From assembly GCA_020860805.1 (NCBI GenBank), contig JAJBTP010000108.1, forward strand, positions 1-9,750: a stretch of 9,750 nucleotides of DNA. The letters are read 5' to 3'. Source of the DNA: Tannerellaceae bacterium (GTDB lineage Bacteria > Bacteroidota > Bacteroidia > Bacteroidales > Tannerellaceae). The notes below the pieces were generated by a model. That model did not search any database. It worked only from the letters and a program-made list of their open reading frames with translations, and was not told where the DNA came from. The position numbers were made by a program, and so were the translations under genes. Positions 1 through 7,309 of the stretch are shown in pieces; position 1 is the stretch's first letter, and the number at the start of each line of letters is the position of its first letter.

Positions 1-1
1 T

Positions 2-238
2 ATAGGCACACAGGACGGACTCTCCCAACTTTCCGTTATGTCTATTTACCAGGATGAAATAGGACGGATGTGGTTCGGCACATTAGAAGGACTAAATATG
101 TATAATGGAAAAGATATAACTGTATTTAAAGCCAACGATTTTCAAGATACAAACCAGGCATTTCGTTTAGGAAATGATAACCGGTATATAACCGGAGATA
201 ATCAGGGACACATTTTTTTCAATCTGATTATTCTTTAA
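2..238 (+). CDS. HTCS fragment 1 of 4: first propeller repeat(s) of the sensor
   Basis: The frame is open from position 2, the left window edge, so the ATG at 38 is an internal methionine and not the gene start. The piece contains the family-typical opening DGLSQLSVMSIYQDEIGRMWFGT followed by EGLNMYNG, the classic W-[FI]-G-T-x-x-GL blade pattern of Reg_prop repeats. It ends in HIFF-NLIIL-stop just after a run of seven T (213-219). In the next frame the sequence continues as FFQSDYSLIRY. With one more T the join reads HIFFQSDYSLIRY, which is what the family would show. The stop at 236-238 is therefore a frameshift product, not a real end. Confidence 0.85.
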   Translation: MGTQDGLSQLSVMSIYQDEIGRMWFGTLEGLNMYNGKDITVFKANDFQDTNQAFRLGNDNRYITGDNQGHIFFNLIIL

Positions 239-3200
239 TCCGGTATACTATCTGTTCCCAAACATTTACATTTATACAGGAAGGGGATGTGTCCTGTTTA
301 AATTACACGAACAATCAACTTTACTACAGTATCAGAGATTCTATTTATATATGGGATAATTCTGCCTCTTCTTCACAATTTGTCTTCGCGATTAATCAGG
401 CATCTTTACAGGTTCAAAAAATAGTGTGCGACTCTAAACAAAACGTATGGATTGGAACCCGTACCGGACTTTATAAAAGAGACAATACCCAGACAATCAC
501 TTGTGTGTTGCCGGATTTGGATATATACGATATCTATGAAGATTCGAAAAACAGACTCTGGATTACTACCTTTAGTGCGGGAATATTTTTACTAACTACG
601 GAAAATATTGAAAATTTCAGTCATAACCCATTGGACCCAACCAGTATTTCCAGTAATCAGGTACGTTGTTTCATGGAAGACAATTACGGGACTTTATGGA
701 TAGGCGCATTTACCGGCTTAAACAAATTCAATCCGGAAACCAGGCAATTTAAAAATTTTGCAAGAGAACTTTTACCCGGAAGTTTGAATCATAGTTCTGT
801 TTTCTCCCTTTACAAAGATAAGCAAGGCACTATATGGACAGGAACTTATTACGGAGGTGTACACTACTTCAACCCGGAAACAGACCTTTTTACACTCTAT
901 TCAGATAATCCTTTACGCCGGGACTGCCTCAGTTATCCCTTTGTTGGCAACATGGTTGAAGATGTAGAGGGTAATATCTGGATATGTACCGAAGGGGGAG
1001 GACTCAATTTTTTTAATCGCAAAACCAAAACGTTCAAACATTATATGGCAGATGGAATATCTTCATCCATTGCACATAATAATCTGAAAAGTATCAGCTA
1101 TAGTCCCGAGCATCAAAAATTATTTATCGGAACACATACAGGTGGACTTAGTGTTTTTGACATTCAGAAAAAACAATTTCAAAATGTTTCCCAGCTCTCC
1201 CCTTCTTATCCATCCCGCACCGGAGATATGGTAGTAAATGATGTAGGTCTTTATAACAAAGACACCTTGCTTTTCATCACTCAAAGAGGATTATACAAAA
1301 TGGATATTCCCACCCATTCCATTACTCCTTTTTATGAAAACGGTAAACAGATAACAGGTTTCGGATTTTGTATCGATTCTCAAAAGAATATTTGGGTAAA
1401 AGGAGGACAAACTGTGAATAAAATACGATTACACGAACCGGAGAAAAACACACAGTTTTATTGTAATCAAAAGGGATTAGGCAATTTTCCCATTACTACA
1501 ATTTTCGAAGATCGAAAAGGACAAATATTCTTCGGTACACTGGGTTCAGGCTTATTCCGGTATCAGCCGGAAACAGATAATTTCATTGCTTACCAGGAAG
1601 AAGAGGGGACTTTACAAAGTAATTATTGCTATAGCATACAGCAGCCTATCCAGGGATATATACTTATTTCCGGCAATAAAGGATTAACCTTTCTGGATCC
1701 GGAAAGTTCCGGGATTAAAACAGTAGACCTGTCTACAGCTTTACCCATAGAAGGAATTAATAGTGGATGCGGATTATTGGTTTGTAAAAACGGAGAAATC
1801 TTTGTAGGGGGAACCAACGGTTTTACCAGCTTCTTCGAACAGGAATTATTTAACGCTCCAAAAAAATATAATCTGTTCTTTACCCGCCTTTCTATTAACA
1901 ATGAAAAAAGTATCCCCCCCCCATGATCAGACAGGGATTTTGGAAAATTCTATTTTCCTGACAAAAGAAATTCGCCTTAAACACAATCAAAACAATATTA
2001 GTTTGGAATATTCAACCAATAACTATGTAAATCCTTTACAAAAAACAATCTATGAATATACACTGGAAGGATTTGAAAATAAATGGTACAAAACGGAAAA
2101 CCAGGAAATAACCTATACCAATTTAAATCCGGGCAAATATATTTTACGTATCCGGGAGATAACAGACGATCCTTTCCTGAAACAGGAACTATCTTTATTT
2201 ATTAAAATTTCCTCACCCATTTATGCTACCCCTTTCTTCTATTTCCTGTATTTACTCATCACACTCACATTAATCGGGAGTTTTTACCGTTTCAAAAGGT
2301 CACAGCTATTATTACAAACATCTTTGGAAATTGAAAGAAAGGAGAAAGAAAAAATTGAGGAAATTAATCAGGCTAAACTTCAGTTCTTTTCCAATATTTC
2401 CCACGAGTTTCAAACGCCTCTGACTTTAATTATTTCACAAATGGAGATTTTATTACAAAGCAGTAATCTATCTCCTACTATTTATAATAAATTATTGAAG
2501 GTGTATAAAAACACTTATCACTTACGTACGTTGATTAGTGAACTGTTGAATTTTCGTAAGCTGGAACAGGGACACGTAAAACTAAAAGTTTATGAACAGG
2601 ATATAACACCCTTTCTGAAAGAAATCTTTTATTCATTTTTTTGAATACGCCGAAACACAAAATATTACCTACCGGTTTACTGCTCCCGAAAAGCCTGTTA
2701 TCTGTTGGTATGACCCTAAGCAGTTACAAAAAGTTTTCTTCAATCTACTCTCCAACTCATTTAAATATTGCCATACATCCGGCTCTATTGAGATGATAGT
2801 AGAAGATAAAGAAAACACTATAGCTGTCAAAGTGATAGATAATGGGATTGGAATAAAACCGGAAGAAATAAACAAAATATTTGACAGGTTTTATCAGGCT
2901 GAAAATAGTCACGCTTACCACAAATCACCCAGTATGGGTATAGGGCTTTCGCTATGTAAAAGTATTGTAGAACTTCACCACGGAACTATACAAGTGGAAA
3001 GTACCCCTGGATACGGAAGTATTTTTATTATAAATCTGCCTAAAGGAAATAATCATTTTAAAGAGGAAGAATTAATACACCATGAAAAGCAGGAAATTAT
3101 ACTGGATAATCCCATGGAAGTAAATAACCAGCTACTACCGGACCAGTCATTACAGGATGCAGACGGACTTCTGCTTACAGATGAAGGAGAAAAGAAATAT

Positions 3201-3950
3201 AAACTTTTGGTGGTAGAAGATAATGAGGAGTTACTCCATATTTTACAATCGCTTTTTAGTCCTCTGTACCAGGTTATCATAGCCCGTAACGGAAAAGAAG
3301 GATTGGAGCAGGTACGCAAGGAGATGCCGGATATTGTTATCAGCGATATAATGATGCCGGTTATGTCAGGTTCAGAACTCTGTATGAAAATCAAACACGA
3401 CCCGGAATTATGCCATATACCTGTTATTTTACTAACAGCAATGAATTCTGTCGAACAAAATATTGAAGGATTAAAAAGAGGAGCTGATGATTATATTAAT
3501 AAACCCTTTAGTTCCAAAATATTAGTTGCCCGCTGCAATAATCTGATCAGAAACCGTATTTTAATCCAAAACAAATTCAGCCAACAGGAATTACCGGATA
3601 CTCAGGCATTGGCTAATAATCCGGTAGATCAGAAGTTTATGGAAAATGTTACTAACATTATCGAAAAAAATATGGATAATATGGAATTCGATATGAATAG
3701 CCTGGCCAGAGAGCTCGGATTAAGCAGAAGTTCCCTCTATTCCAAATTTAAAGTATTAACGGGGATGACACCAAATGAGTTCGTATTAACCTGGAAACTT
3801 AAAAAAGCGGCTCATTTATTAAAAAATAATCCGGAATTACAAATTGTAGATATCTCAGACCGGTTAGGATTCGGCTCCGCACGCTACTTCACCCGGTGTT
3901 TCAAAGCACAGTTTAACATTACCCCGGCAGATTATAGAAAAAATGCTTAA
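2..3950 (+). CDS. Hybrid two-component system (HTCS) regulator, 5'-partial, with three frameshifts
   Basis: This is a single gene in four consecutive reading-frame pieces. HTCS proteins join a periplasmic sensor, a histidine kinase, a receiver and an AraC-type DNA-binding domain in one inner-membrane polypeptide, and they switch on PULs when a glycan breakdown product binds the sensor. Domain order seen here: Reg_prop propeller repeats (about 2-1880), Y_Y_Y domain (about 1985-2210), transmembrane helix (about 2219-2284), HisKA (about 2380-2580), HATPase (about 2700-3040), receiver (about 3200-3540), AraC HTH (about 3640-3940). The frame shifts at the T run 213-219 (one T missing), the C run 1914-1922 (one C extra) and the T run 2636-2642 (one T extra). 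Correcting these gives about 1315 visible residues. The reading enters at IGTQDGLSQLSVMSIYQDE, which in this family lies a few dozen residues after the start, so only the signal peptide and first residues are missing. It converges on the lyase/GH88 operon, its likely target. Confidence 0.94.
220..1926 (+). CDS. HTCS fragment 2 of 4: main periplasmic beta-propeller sensor
   Basis: Coding in this frame begins right after the T run. The GTG at 289, the first possible start, is internal. Propeller blades can be read as repeated W/F-I-G-T-x-x-G-L/G units: VWIGTRTGLYKRD, LWITTFSAGIFLL, LWIGAFTGLNKFNPET, IWTGTYYGGVHYFNPET, IWICTEGGGLNFFNRKT, LFIGTHTGGLSVFD, LLFITQRGLYKMD, IFFGTLGSGLFRYQPET, YILISGNKGLTFLDPE, IFVGGTNGFTSF. 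In the family these form two seven-bladed propellers that hold the oligosaccharide ligand together with the Y_Y_Y domain; the ligand cannot be predicted from this sequence. The piece ends in SIPPP-stop inside and just after a run of nine C (1914-1922). Confidence 0.92.
   Translation, partial: QSDYSLIRYTICSQTFTFIQEGDVSCLNYTNNQLYYSIRDSIYIWDNSASSSQFVFAINQASLQVQKIVCDSKQNVWIGTRTGLYKRDNTQTITCVLPDLDIYDIYEDSKNRLWITTFSAGIFLLTTENIENFSHNPLDPTSISSNQVRCFMEDNYGTLWIGAFTGLNKFNPETRQFKNFARELLPGSLNHSSVFSLYKDKQGTIWTGTYYGGVHYFNPETDLFTLYSDNPLRRDCLSYPFVGNMVEDVEGNIWICTEGGGLNFFNRKTKTFKHYMADGISSSIAHNNLKSISYSPEHQKLFIGTHTGGLSVFDIQKKQFQNVSQLSPSYPSRTGDMVVNDVGLYNKDTLLFITQRGLYKMDIPTHSITPFYENGKQITGFGFCIDSQKNIWVKGGQTVNKIRLHEPEKNTQFYCNQKGLGNFPITTIFEDRKGQIFFGTLGSGLFRYQPETDNFIAYQEEEGTLQSNYCYSIQQPIQGYILISGNKGLTFLDPESSGIKTVDLSTALPIEGINSGCGLLVCKNGEIFVGGTNGFTSFFEQELFNAPKKYNLFFTRLSINNEKSIPPP
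1922..2644 (+). CDS. HTCS fragment 3 of 4: Y_Y_Y domain, membrane helix and HisKA domain
   Basis: The frame is open from an ATG at 1901, but that ATG lies in codons used by the previous frame (NNEKS), so it is not a start. Removing one C joins NNEKSIPP to HDQTGILENS. The Y_Y_Y domain is marked by YEYTLEGFENKWYKT near the middle and NPGKYILRIR. A hydrophobic helix, PFFYFLYLLITLTLIGSFY, separates the periplasmic from the cytoplasmic side. A charged linker rich in E and K follows, then the H-box FFSNISHEFQTPLTLI with the phospho-accepting His at about 2402-2404. The residue after HEF is Gln where most relatives have Arg. The piece stops at 2642-2644, directly after a run of seven T. Confidence 0.92.
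   Translation, partial: HDQTGILENSIFLTKEIRLKHNQNNISLEYSTNNYVNPLQKTIYEYTLEGFENKWYKTENQEITYTNLNPGKYILRIREITDDPFLKQELSLFIKISSPIYATPFFYFLYLLITLTLIGSFYRFKRSQLLLQTSLEIERKEKEKIEEINQAKLQFFSNISHEFQTPLTLIISQMEILLQSSNLSPTIYNKLLKVYKNTYHLRTLISELLNFRKLEQGHVKLKVYEQDITPFLKEIFYSFF
2643..3950 (+). CDS. HTCS fragment 4 of 4: HATPase, receiver and AraC-type DNA-binding domains
   Basis: Codons in this frame run from 2643 (EYAETQNITYRF); the ATG at 2793 is internal. HATPase motifs are the N-box NLLSNSFKY (about 2742-2768), G1 DNGIGI, the F-box region FDRFYQ and G2 MGIGLSLCKSIVE. Counting from the internal Met at 2793, the receiver has the acidic pair E142-D143, phospho-acceptor D185 in ISDIMMPVMSG, T215 in LLTAM and K237 in NKPF, so all canonical receiver residues are present. 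The C-terminus is an AraC/XylS HTH with two recognition units, MNSLARELGLSRSSLY and IVDISDRLGFGSARYF, followed by FNITPADYR. The gene ends in TAA at 3948-3950. Kinase, receiver and DNA-binding motifs are all intact, which argues against long-standing decay. Confidence 0.94.
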   Translation, partial: EYAETQNITYRFTAPEKPVICWYDPKQLQKVFFNLLSNSFKYCHTSGSIEMIVEDKENTIAVKVIDNGIGIKPEEINKIFDRFYQAENSHAYHKSPSMGIGLSLCKSIVELHHGTIQVESTPGYGSIFIINLPKGNNHFKEEELIHHEKQEIILDNPMEVNNQLLPDQSLQDADGLLLTDEGEKKYKLLVVEDNEELLHILQSLFSPLYQVIIARNGKEGLEQVRKEMPDIVISDIMMPVMSGSELCMKIKHDPELCHIPVILLTAMNSVEQNIEGLKRGADDYINKPFSSKILVARCNNLIRNRILIQNKFSQQELPDTQALANNPVDQKFMENVTNIIEKNMDNMEFDMNSLARELGLSRSSLYSKFKVLTGMTPNEFVLTWKLKKAAHLLKNNPELQIVDISDRLGFGSARYFTRCFKAQFNITPADYRKNA

Positions 3951-4098
3951 GAGGAGATAGAAGTCCAAGAAATGATAATTTAACTTCTAAGAAACACAGT
4001 TTCTGATAACTTCTTTGACTTCTTTAACTACTAAAGGGCGTCCAAACGGACACCCTTCTACAGTATAAACACTAACGGATAAACTAAAACAAATTATT
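3951..4098. other. Convergent intergenic region
   Basis: This is 148 bp between the stop of the HTCS (+) and the stop of the GH88 gene (-). It holds the hairpin at 4034-4057 and a weaker 6-bp inverted repeat, AGAAAC/GTTTCT, at 3990-4004. I see no open reading frame or promoter in it. Confidence 0.7.
4034..4057. terminator. Probable convergent terminator hairpin
   Basis: The arms AAGGGCGTCC (4034-4043) and GGACACCCTT (4048-4057) form a 10-bp stem with an AAAC loop and a single imperfect position. Read on the + strand that position is a C/A mismatch; on the - strand it becomes a G-U pair, so the fold is slightly better for the GH88 transcript. It lies between two convergent genes, where a shared terminator is expected. 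Neither side has a strong U run, which lowers certainty. Confidence 0.5.
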
Positions 4099-5304
4099 TT
4101 AATTTAATCCTTTTTCTATATATTGTTTACGTTTAAGTGCTTCTAAAAAATAGTAATCTGCATAATTAAGAGGTTTATCCACCTCTGCCCCGTGGGGAAT
4201 ACTTCCTACGGAATGCATCAAAAGAAAATTCCCGTTTTCTCCTACCTTTGCCCGGTAAGCATCTGAAGCCATGGATTCCATCAAACGGTCTGCATACTCT
4301 TTATAACGATTGGCAAAAGGGATATCCATGGTTGACATTTCATATAAGGCAGACGCCATACAGGCAGCTGTTGACACATCTCTGAATTCATCCGGAATAG
4401 CAGGAGCTTCCATATCCCAATAAGGAATACAGTCTGCCGGCATCGCCGGATGATTTTTCATAAATTTAAACGTTTTAATAGCCTGTTGAATATACTTCGG
4501 TTCTCCGGTTTCCCGGTAACAGACTGTATATCCATATACCGCCCAGGCCTGTCCACGACTCCACACAGATTCATGTGCATATCCCTGTGCCGTATGGCGA
4601 TTGCGTACTGCCCCTGTGGTCAGGTCATAATCAATCACATGATAACAGCAACCATCCGGACGGAACTGTTCTTCCAAAGCCCGGTCTGCGTGCACTACCG
4701 CAATCTGGTAATAGGTAGAATCGCCGGTCAACCGTGTAGCTTCAAAGAGTGGTTCCAGATTCATCATATTATCTATAATTACCGGACATTCCCAGCCCCG
4801 CTCAGACATCCATCCCCGGTCTACATCCCAGGATTGGATAATTCCGGGTACTTCCCGGAACCGGGTAGATAAAGATTGGGCGGCCTGTACGATTACTTCT
4901 ACATACTCCGGATTACCTGTCAGACGGTAGCCATTCCCGAAACTGCAATAAATCATAAAGCCGACATCATGATGCCAGGTCAGATTCTTTGCTTCTTCCA
5001 TTCCACGACTATATTTATCCGCAAGCGGCAAAAGGTTTTCATCCCCTGTTAATTCGTATAAATACCACACCGAGCCTGGAAAGAATCCACTCCGCCAGTC
5101 TGCATACCCACAATAATAGACCGAACCATCTTCCTGTAGAGTAACCGGATTCAGGAACCGTCCACTGGCCTCTATGATATTAATTTCGTTTCCTATCTGT
5201 TTACGCGCAAAATCAATATTCTCTTCCACAAAATCCATGGGTCTGGATACAGATTTACATCCTAATAAACATAATAACAAATTCAATAGTAAGATTTTAT
5301 TCAT
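4099..5304 (-). CDS. GH88 unsaturated glucuronyl hydrolase, predicted lipoprotein
   Basis: This 401-residue protein belongs to glycoside hydrolase family 88. These enzymes remove 4,5-unsaturated uronic acid from the non-reducing end of lyase-made oligosaccharides by hydration of the double bond. The fold is an (alpha/alpha)6 barrel. Two Asp are essential in Bacillus UGL (D88, D149); the matching sites here are D113 in HHDVGFM and D178 in VIIDNMMNLEPLF, at similar spacing. Other family marks are SRGQAWAVYG (249-258), YWDMEAP (295-301) and RDVSTAACMASALYE (308-322). I chose the ATG at 5302-5304, not the upstream start at 5349, because it begins a clean lipoprotein signal, MNKILLLNLLLCLLGC, with lipobox LLGC and Cys16, and because it lies 10 nt after the stop of the corrected lyase gene. 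It is the only gene in the window without a frameshift. Surface versus periplasmic location is not resolved. Confidence 0.94.
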   Translation of the reverse strand: MNKILLLNLLLCLLGCKSVSRPMDFVEENIDFARKQIGNEINIIEASGRFLNPVTLQEDGSVYYCGYADWRSGFFPGSVWYLYELTGDENLLPLADKYSRGMEEAKNLTWHHDVGFMIYCSFGNGYRLTGNPEYVEVIVQAAQSLSTRFREVPGIIQSWDVDRGWMSERGWECPVIIDNMMNLEPLFEATRLTGDSTYYQIAVVHADRALEEQFRPDGCCYHVIDYDLTTGAVRNRHTAQGYAHESVWSRGQAWAVYGYTVCYRETGEPKYIQQAIKTFKFMKNHPAMPADCIPYWDMEAPAIPDEFRDVSTAACMASALYEMSTMDIPFANRYKEYADRLMESMASDAYRAKVGENGNFLLMHSVGSIPHGAEVDKPLNYADYYFLEALKRKQYIEKGLN

Positions 5305-5314
5305 ATTTATATCA

Positions 5315-5474
5315 TCATTTATAGTGTTTAACCTCAAACAGATAGTCACCTGTACGTACAGGTTGTGTAGCTGTCAGGACAAGACGGTAGATTTGTTCTC
5401 CCCATGTTGCCGAAAGCCGGGGATCCTCCAGTAGAATTGTTTCACAGGCTATCTCAAATTTATTTTTATCATAG
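5315..5474 (-). CDS. C-terminal tail of the lyase, displaced by frameshift
   Basis: This stretch looks like an intergenic gap but codes for the end of the lyase. After QQAVF the sequence reads YDKNKFEIACETILLEDP and RLSATWGEQIYRLVLTAT, ending DYLFEVKHYK and TGA at 5315-5317. The alternating beta-strand pattern fits the last strands of the heparinase II/III C-terminal domain. It runs open from the A-run slip site to 10 nt before the GH88 start. Confidence 0.85.
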
Positions 5475-7250
5475 AAAAACCGCCTGTTGTTCTTCTACTT
5501 TTATCAAAACTTTACCCGGAGAACTTATATCAACCCCCTCCCCCCAGGTAAGAAAATGAACCTGATTAGAAGAATAAGCCTCTTCCAACTCAAAAACATC
5601 CCGGATAATAAGCGCGTTTTTCTGAAGGGTATAGGAGCGAATCCATTGATTTACTTTAGCAGCCCCCGGATACGCAGTAGAGATATCTGTAGTGAACTTC
5701 ATTTTTCCAGCTTCAAACCGGCTTCCTGTAGCTTTGTATTGACTTCCAAAACATTGTGCCACTCCATTAATTACAGGAATATTATGGTAATTACTTTGCA
5801 TAGTCCATATGGAGTAACGCTCATTACTAAATGTTTGCCGGGTATATATACCCACTCCTGCATCAATGAAAATGGGCGTATCATTCAAATAAAAAGAAAA
5901 TGTACCTACATCATTATGATTATGACTCTCATTATTATACCCACCTTTGGCAGCAATAAAAAAACCGGCTTTATTAGTCATATAACAAAACTCCGTTTCG
6001 GGAAACCAACTGTAAGCCGGTGGAGTAAATGAATCCGGGAGCTTCTTCATTTCTGACTCACAAACAAGATTCCGGAAAGTTCGATAAACATCCCTTCCTT
6101 CAAAAATAGTCCAGTCGTTATTCTTATGATACAGATGCCCTGCATACGCTTCCATCAAACGACTATTTACGGCTGTTCCATACCGGTAAATTAGCCGGGG
6201 ATCTCCTCCACCTTTTGCAGAGGCATCTGCAAAATTGACTACCCAACCTTTGCCTACATACGAACGTGCAATATACTCACCCATATTTTTAATAACCGGA
6301 TGTCCAAATAAAGAGATTTGTTTTCCGGTAGCTTCATATAATAGCTCCAGATAGTCATACATCTTACCTGCCGCATGTCCCCAATAGGAAGGTCCTTCCC
6401 CACAAGCGCCGTCCGAATGGTTATAATTAATAAATTTATCTACTGAAACCATGGTTTTATAAACAATGGCAGCCAGTTTATCCAAATCGTCTTCCAGTAA
6501 AAGGGCACATTGAAGGACATTGAAATTACACCAGGGATTCCAGTTATTTACCAACATACCCGGTTTATAATGAACAGCCTGCCACCAAAACCGGTCTGTA
6601 TCCAAATAAGTATCCAGAATACGTTCGTTTAGTTCTTTTTTTAACCGTTCAGAGATTACGGGGTTTACTTTATCAAATTCTTCATGCATGAAATAATAGG
6701 TCCAGGCTAATAAGGAGGCTAAATCCCCTGCCGTCAAATCCATAATATGTTCTTTATAATCCGGCAAAGAACGACGGGATTGTTGCGCACTTAAATGGGC
6801 CGAAAGAGCCCACGAAGTCATTTCACAGGTATGAAATACACCGTTAATGAGTTGTCCGGTAAAACGACCTTTTCCTTCTGCGAGTTCTGCCAGTAATAAA
6901 GAGGTAATTGCCGTATTGTTACTGCTAAAAGGTTCTTCCATCACACGACGGCTACCACTACGTTCAAATTCCATATAGTCCGTAGCTTTTACAACCTTCC
7001 ATTCATATGCCAGATACTTTTCTCCGGCAGTAATAAAATTATCTTTTTCTCCCTGCATAAAAGTCTCCCAACCCTGGCGATCAGTATAAGGCGGATAAGT
7101 TATCCATTGTTTATCCGGAAATAAATAGCTTTTTAATTGCTCCACACCGGTACATTGTTGTAACAGATTCCGTTCGGTATAAGCCTGTAAGGGTTGGAAC
7201 AGGAAAATAAACAATACCAGATAAATAAGAGTGCTTTTTTGTGTTTTCAT
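5315..7250 (-). CDS. Heparinase II/III-family polysaccharide lyase, one frameshift near the C-terminus
   Basis: This is a secreted lyase of the heparinase II/III superfamily, cleaving uronic-acid polysaccharides by beta-elimination. I chose the ATG at 7248-7250 because it starts a signal peptide (MKTQKSTLIYLVLFIFLFQPLQA, about 23 residues); the longer start at 7271 is a GTG inside a hairpin. The N-terminal alpha-toroid carries NNWNPWCN (235-242) and DGACGEGPSYWGH (280-292; Y289 is a candidate catalytic Tyr). The C-terminal beta-sheet domain has SHNHNDVGTFSFY (442-454), IFIDAG (460-465) and YHNIPV (488-493). H445 (or H443), D463 and H489 match the zinc-binding set known from Pedobacter heparinase II. 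The frame ends early at 5469 after 593 residues. Removing one base in the A run 5475-5479 adds 52 in-frame residues ending at 5315, for 644 in total. The lyase family (PL33, PL12, PL21 or other) is not certain; PL33-like is my weak preference. The next gene, GH88, would process its product. Confidence 0.9.
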
Positions 7251-7309
7251 AGATATCCAATAAACTAACACTGACCGGAAAACCGGTCAGTGTTAATTAA
7301 ATTTTAGGT
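7251..7309 (-). other. Intergenic region between susD-like and lyase genes
   Basis: This 59-nt spacer is longer than the other gaps in the operon. It is dominated by the perfect inverted repeat at 7266-7295. No strong Shine-Dalgarno sequence precedes the lyase ATG, which is usual in Bacteroidota. Confidence 0.7.
7266..7295 (-). promoter_or_regulatory. Perfect 13-bp inverted repeat: intra-operon hairpin or attenuator
   Basis: The arms TAACACTGACCGG (7266-7278) and CCGGTCAGTGTTA (7283-7295) pair perfectly around a 4-nt loop (UUUU in the - strand transcript). On the - strand the stem is followed by GTTTATTGG, only a weak U stretch. It lies 15 nt past the susD-like stop and 15 nt before the lyase ATG. 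It could partly terminate transcription or protect the upstream susCD mRNA end, lowering enzyme expression relative to the transporter. A dimeric regulator site is possible but less likely this deep in the operon. Confidence 0.6.

Noticed and set aside
1901..1903. ATG as start of a separate kinase gene
   Set aside because: It lies within codons of the sensor frame (NNEKS) and sensor homology runs through the C tract; the join is a slip, not a new gene.
3053..3394. 113-residue - strand frame opposite the HTCS receiver
   Set aside because: It is antisense to a receiver domain with all canonical residues; low-complexity Ser-rich shadow.
4005..4030. Short direct repeat ACTTCTTT beside GACTTCTTT
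   Set aside because: Two short AT-rich copies only; consistent with chance in intergenic sequence.
4450..4872. 140-residue + strand frame opposite GH88
   Set aside because: It is antisense to the conserved core of GH88, including D178, with no recognisable features.
5487..6032. 181-residue + strand open frame opposite the lyase
   Set aside because: It lies fully antisense to the lyase, whose frame has clear family motifs. The composition shows no domain or signal and looks like a shadow frame.
7269..7271. GTG as lyase start
   Set aside because: It sits inside the inverted repeat, and the extra residues MLVYWIS precede a perfect signal peptide starting at ATG 7250.
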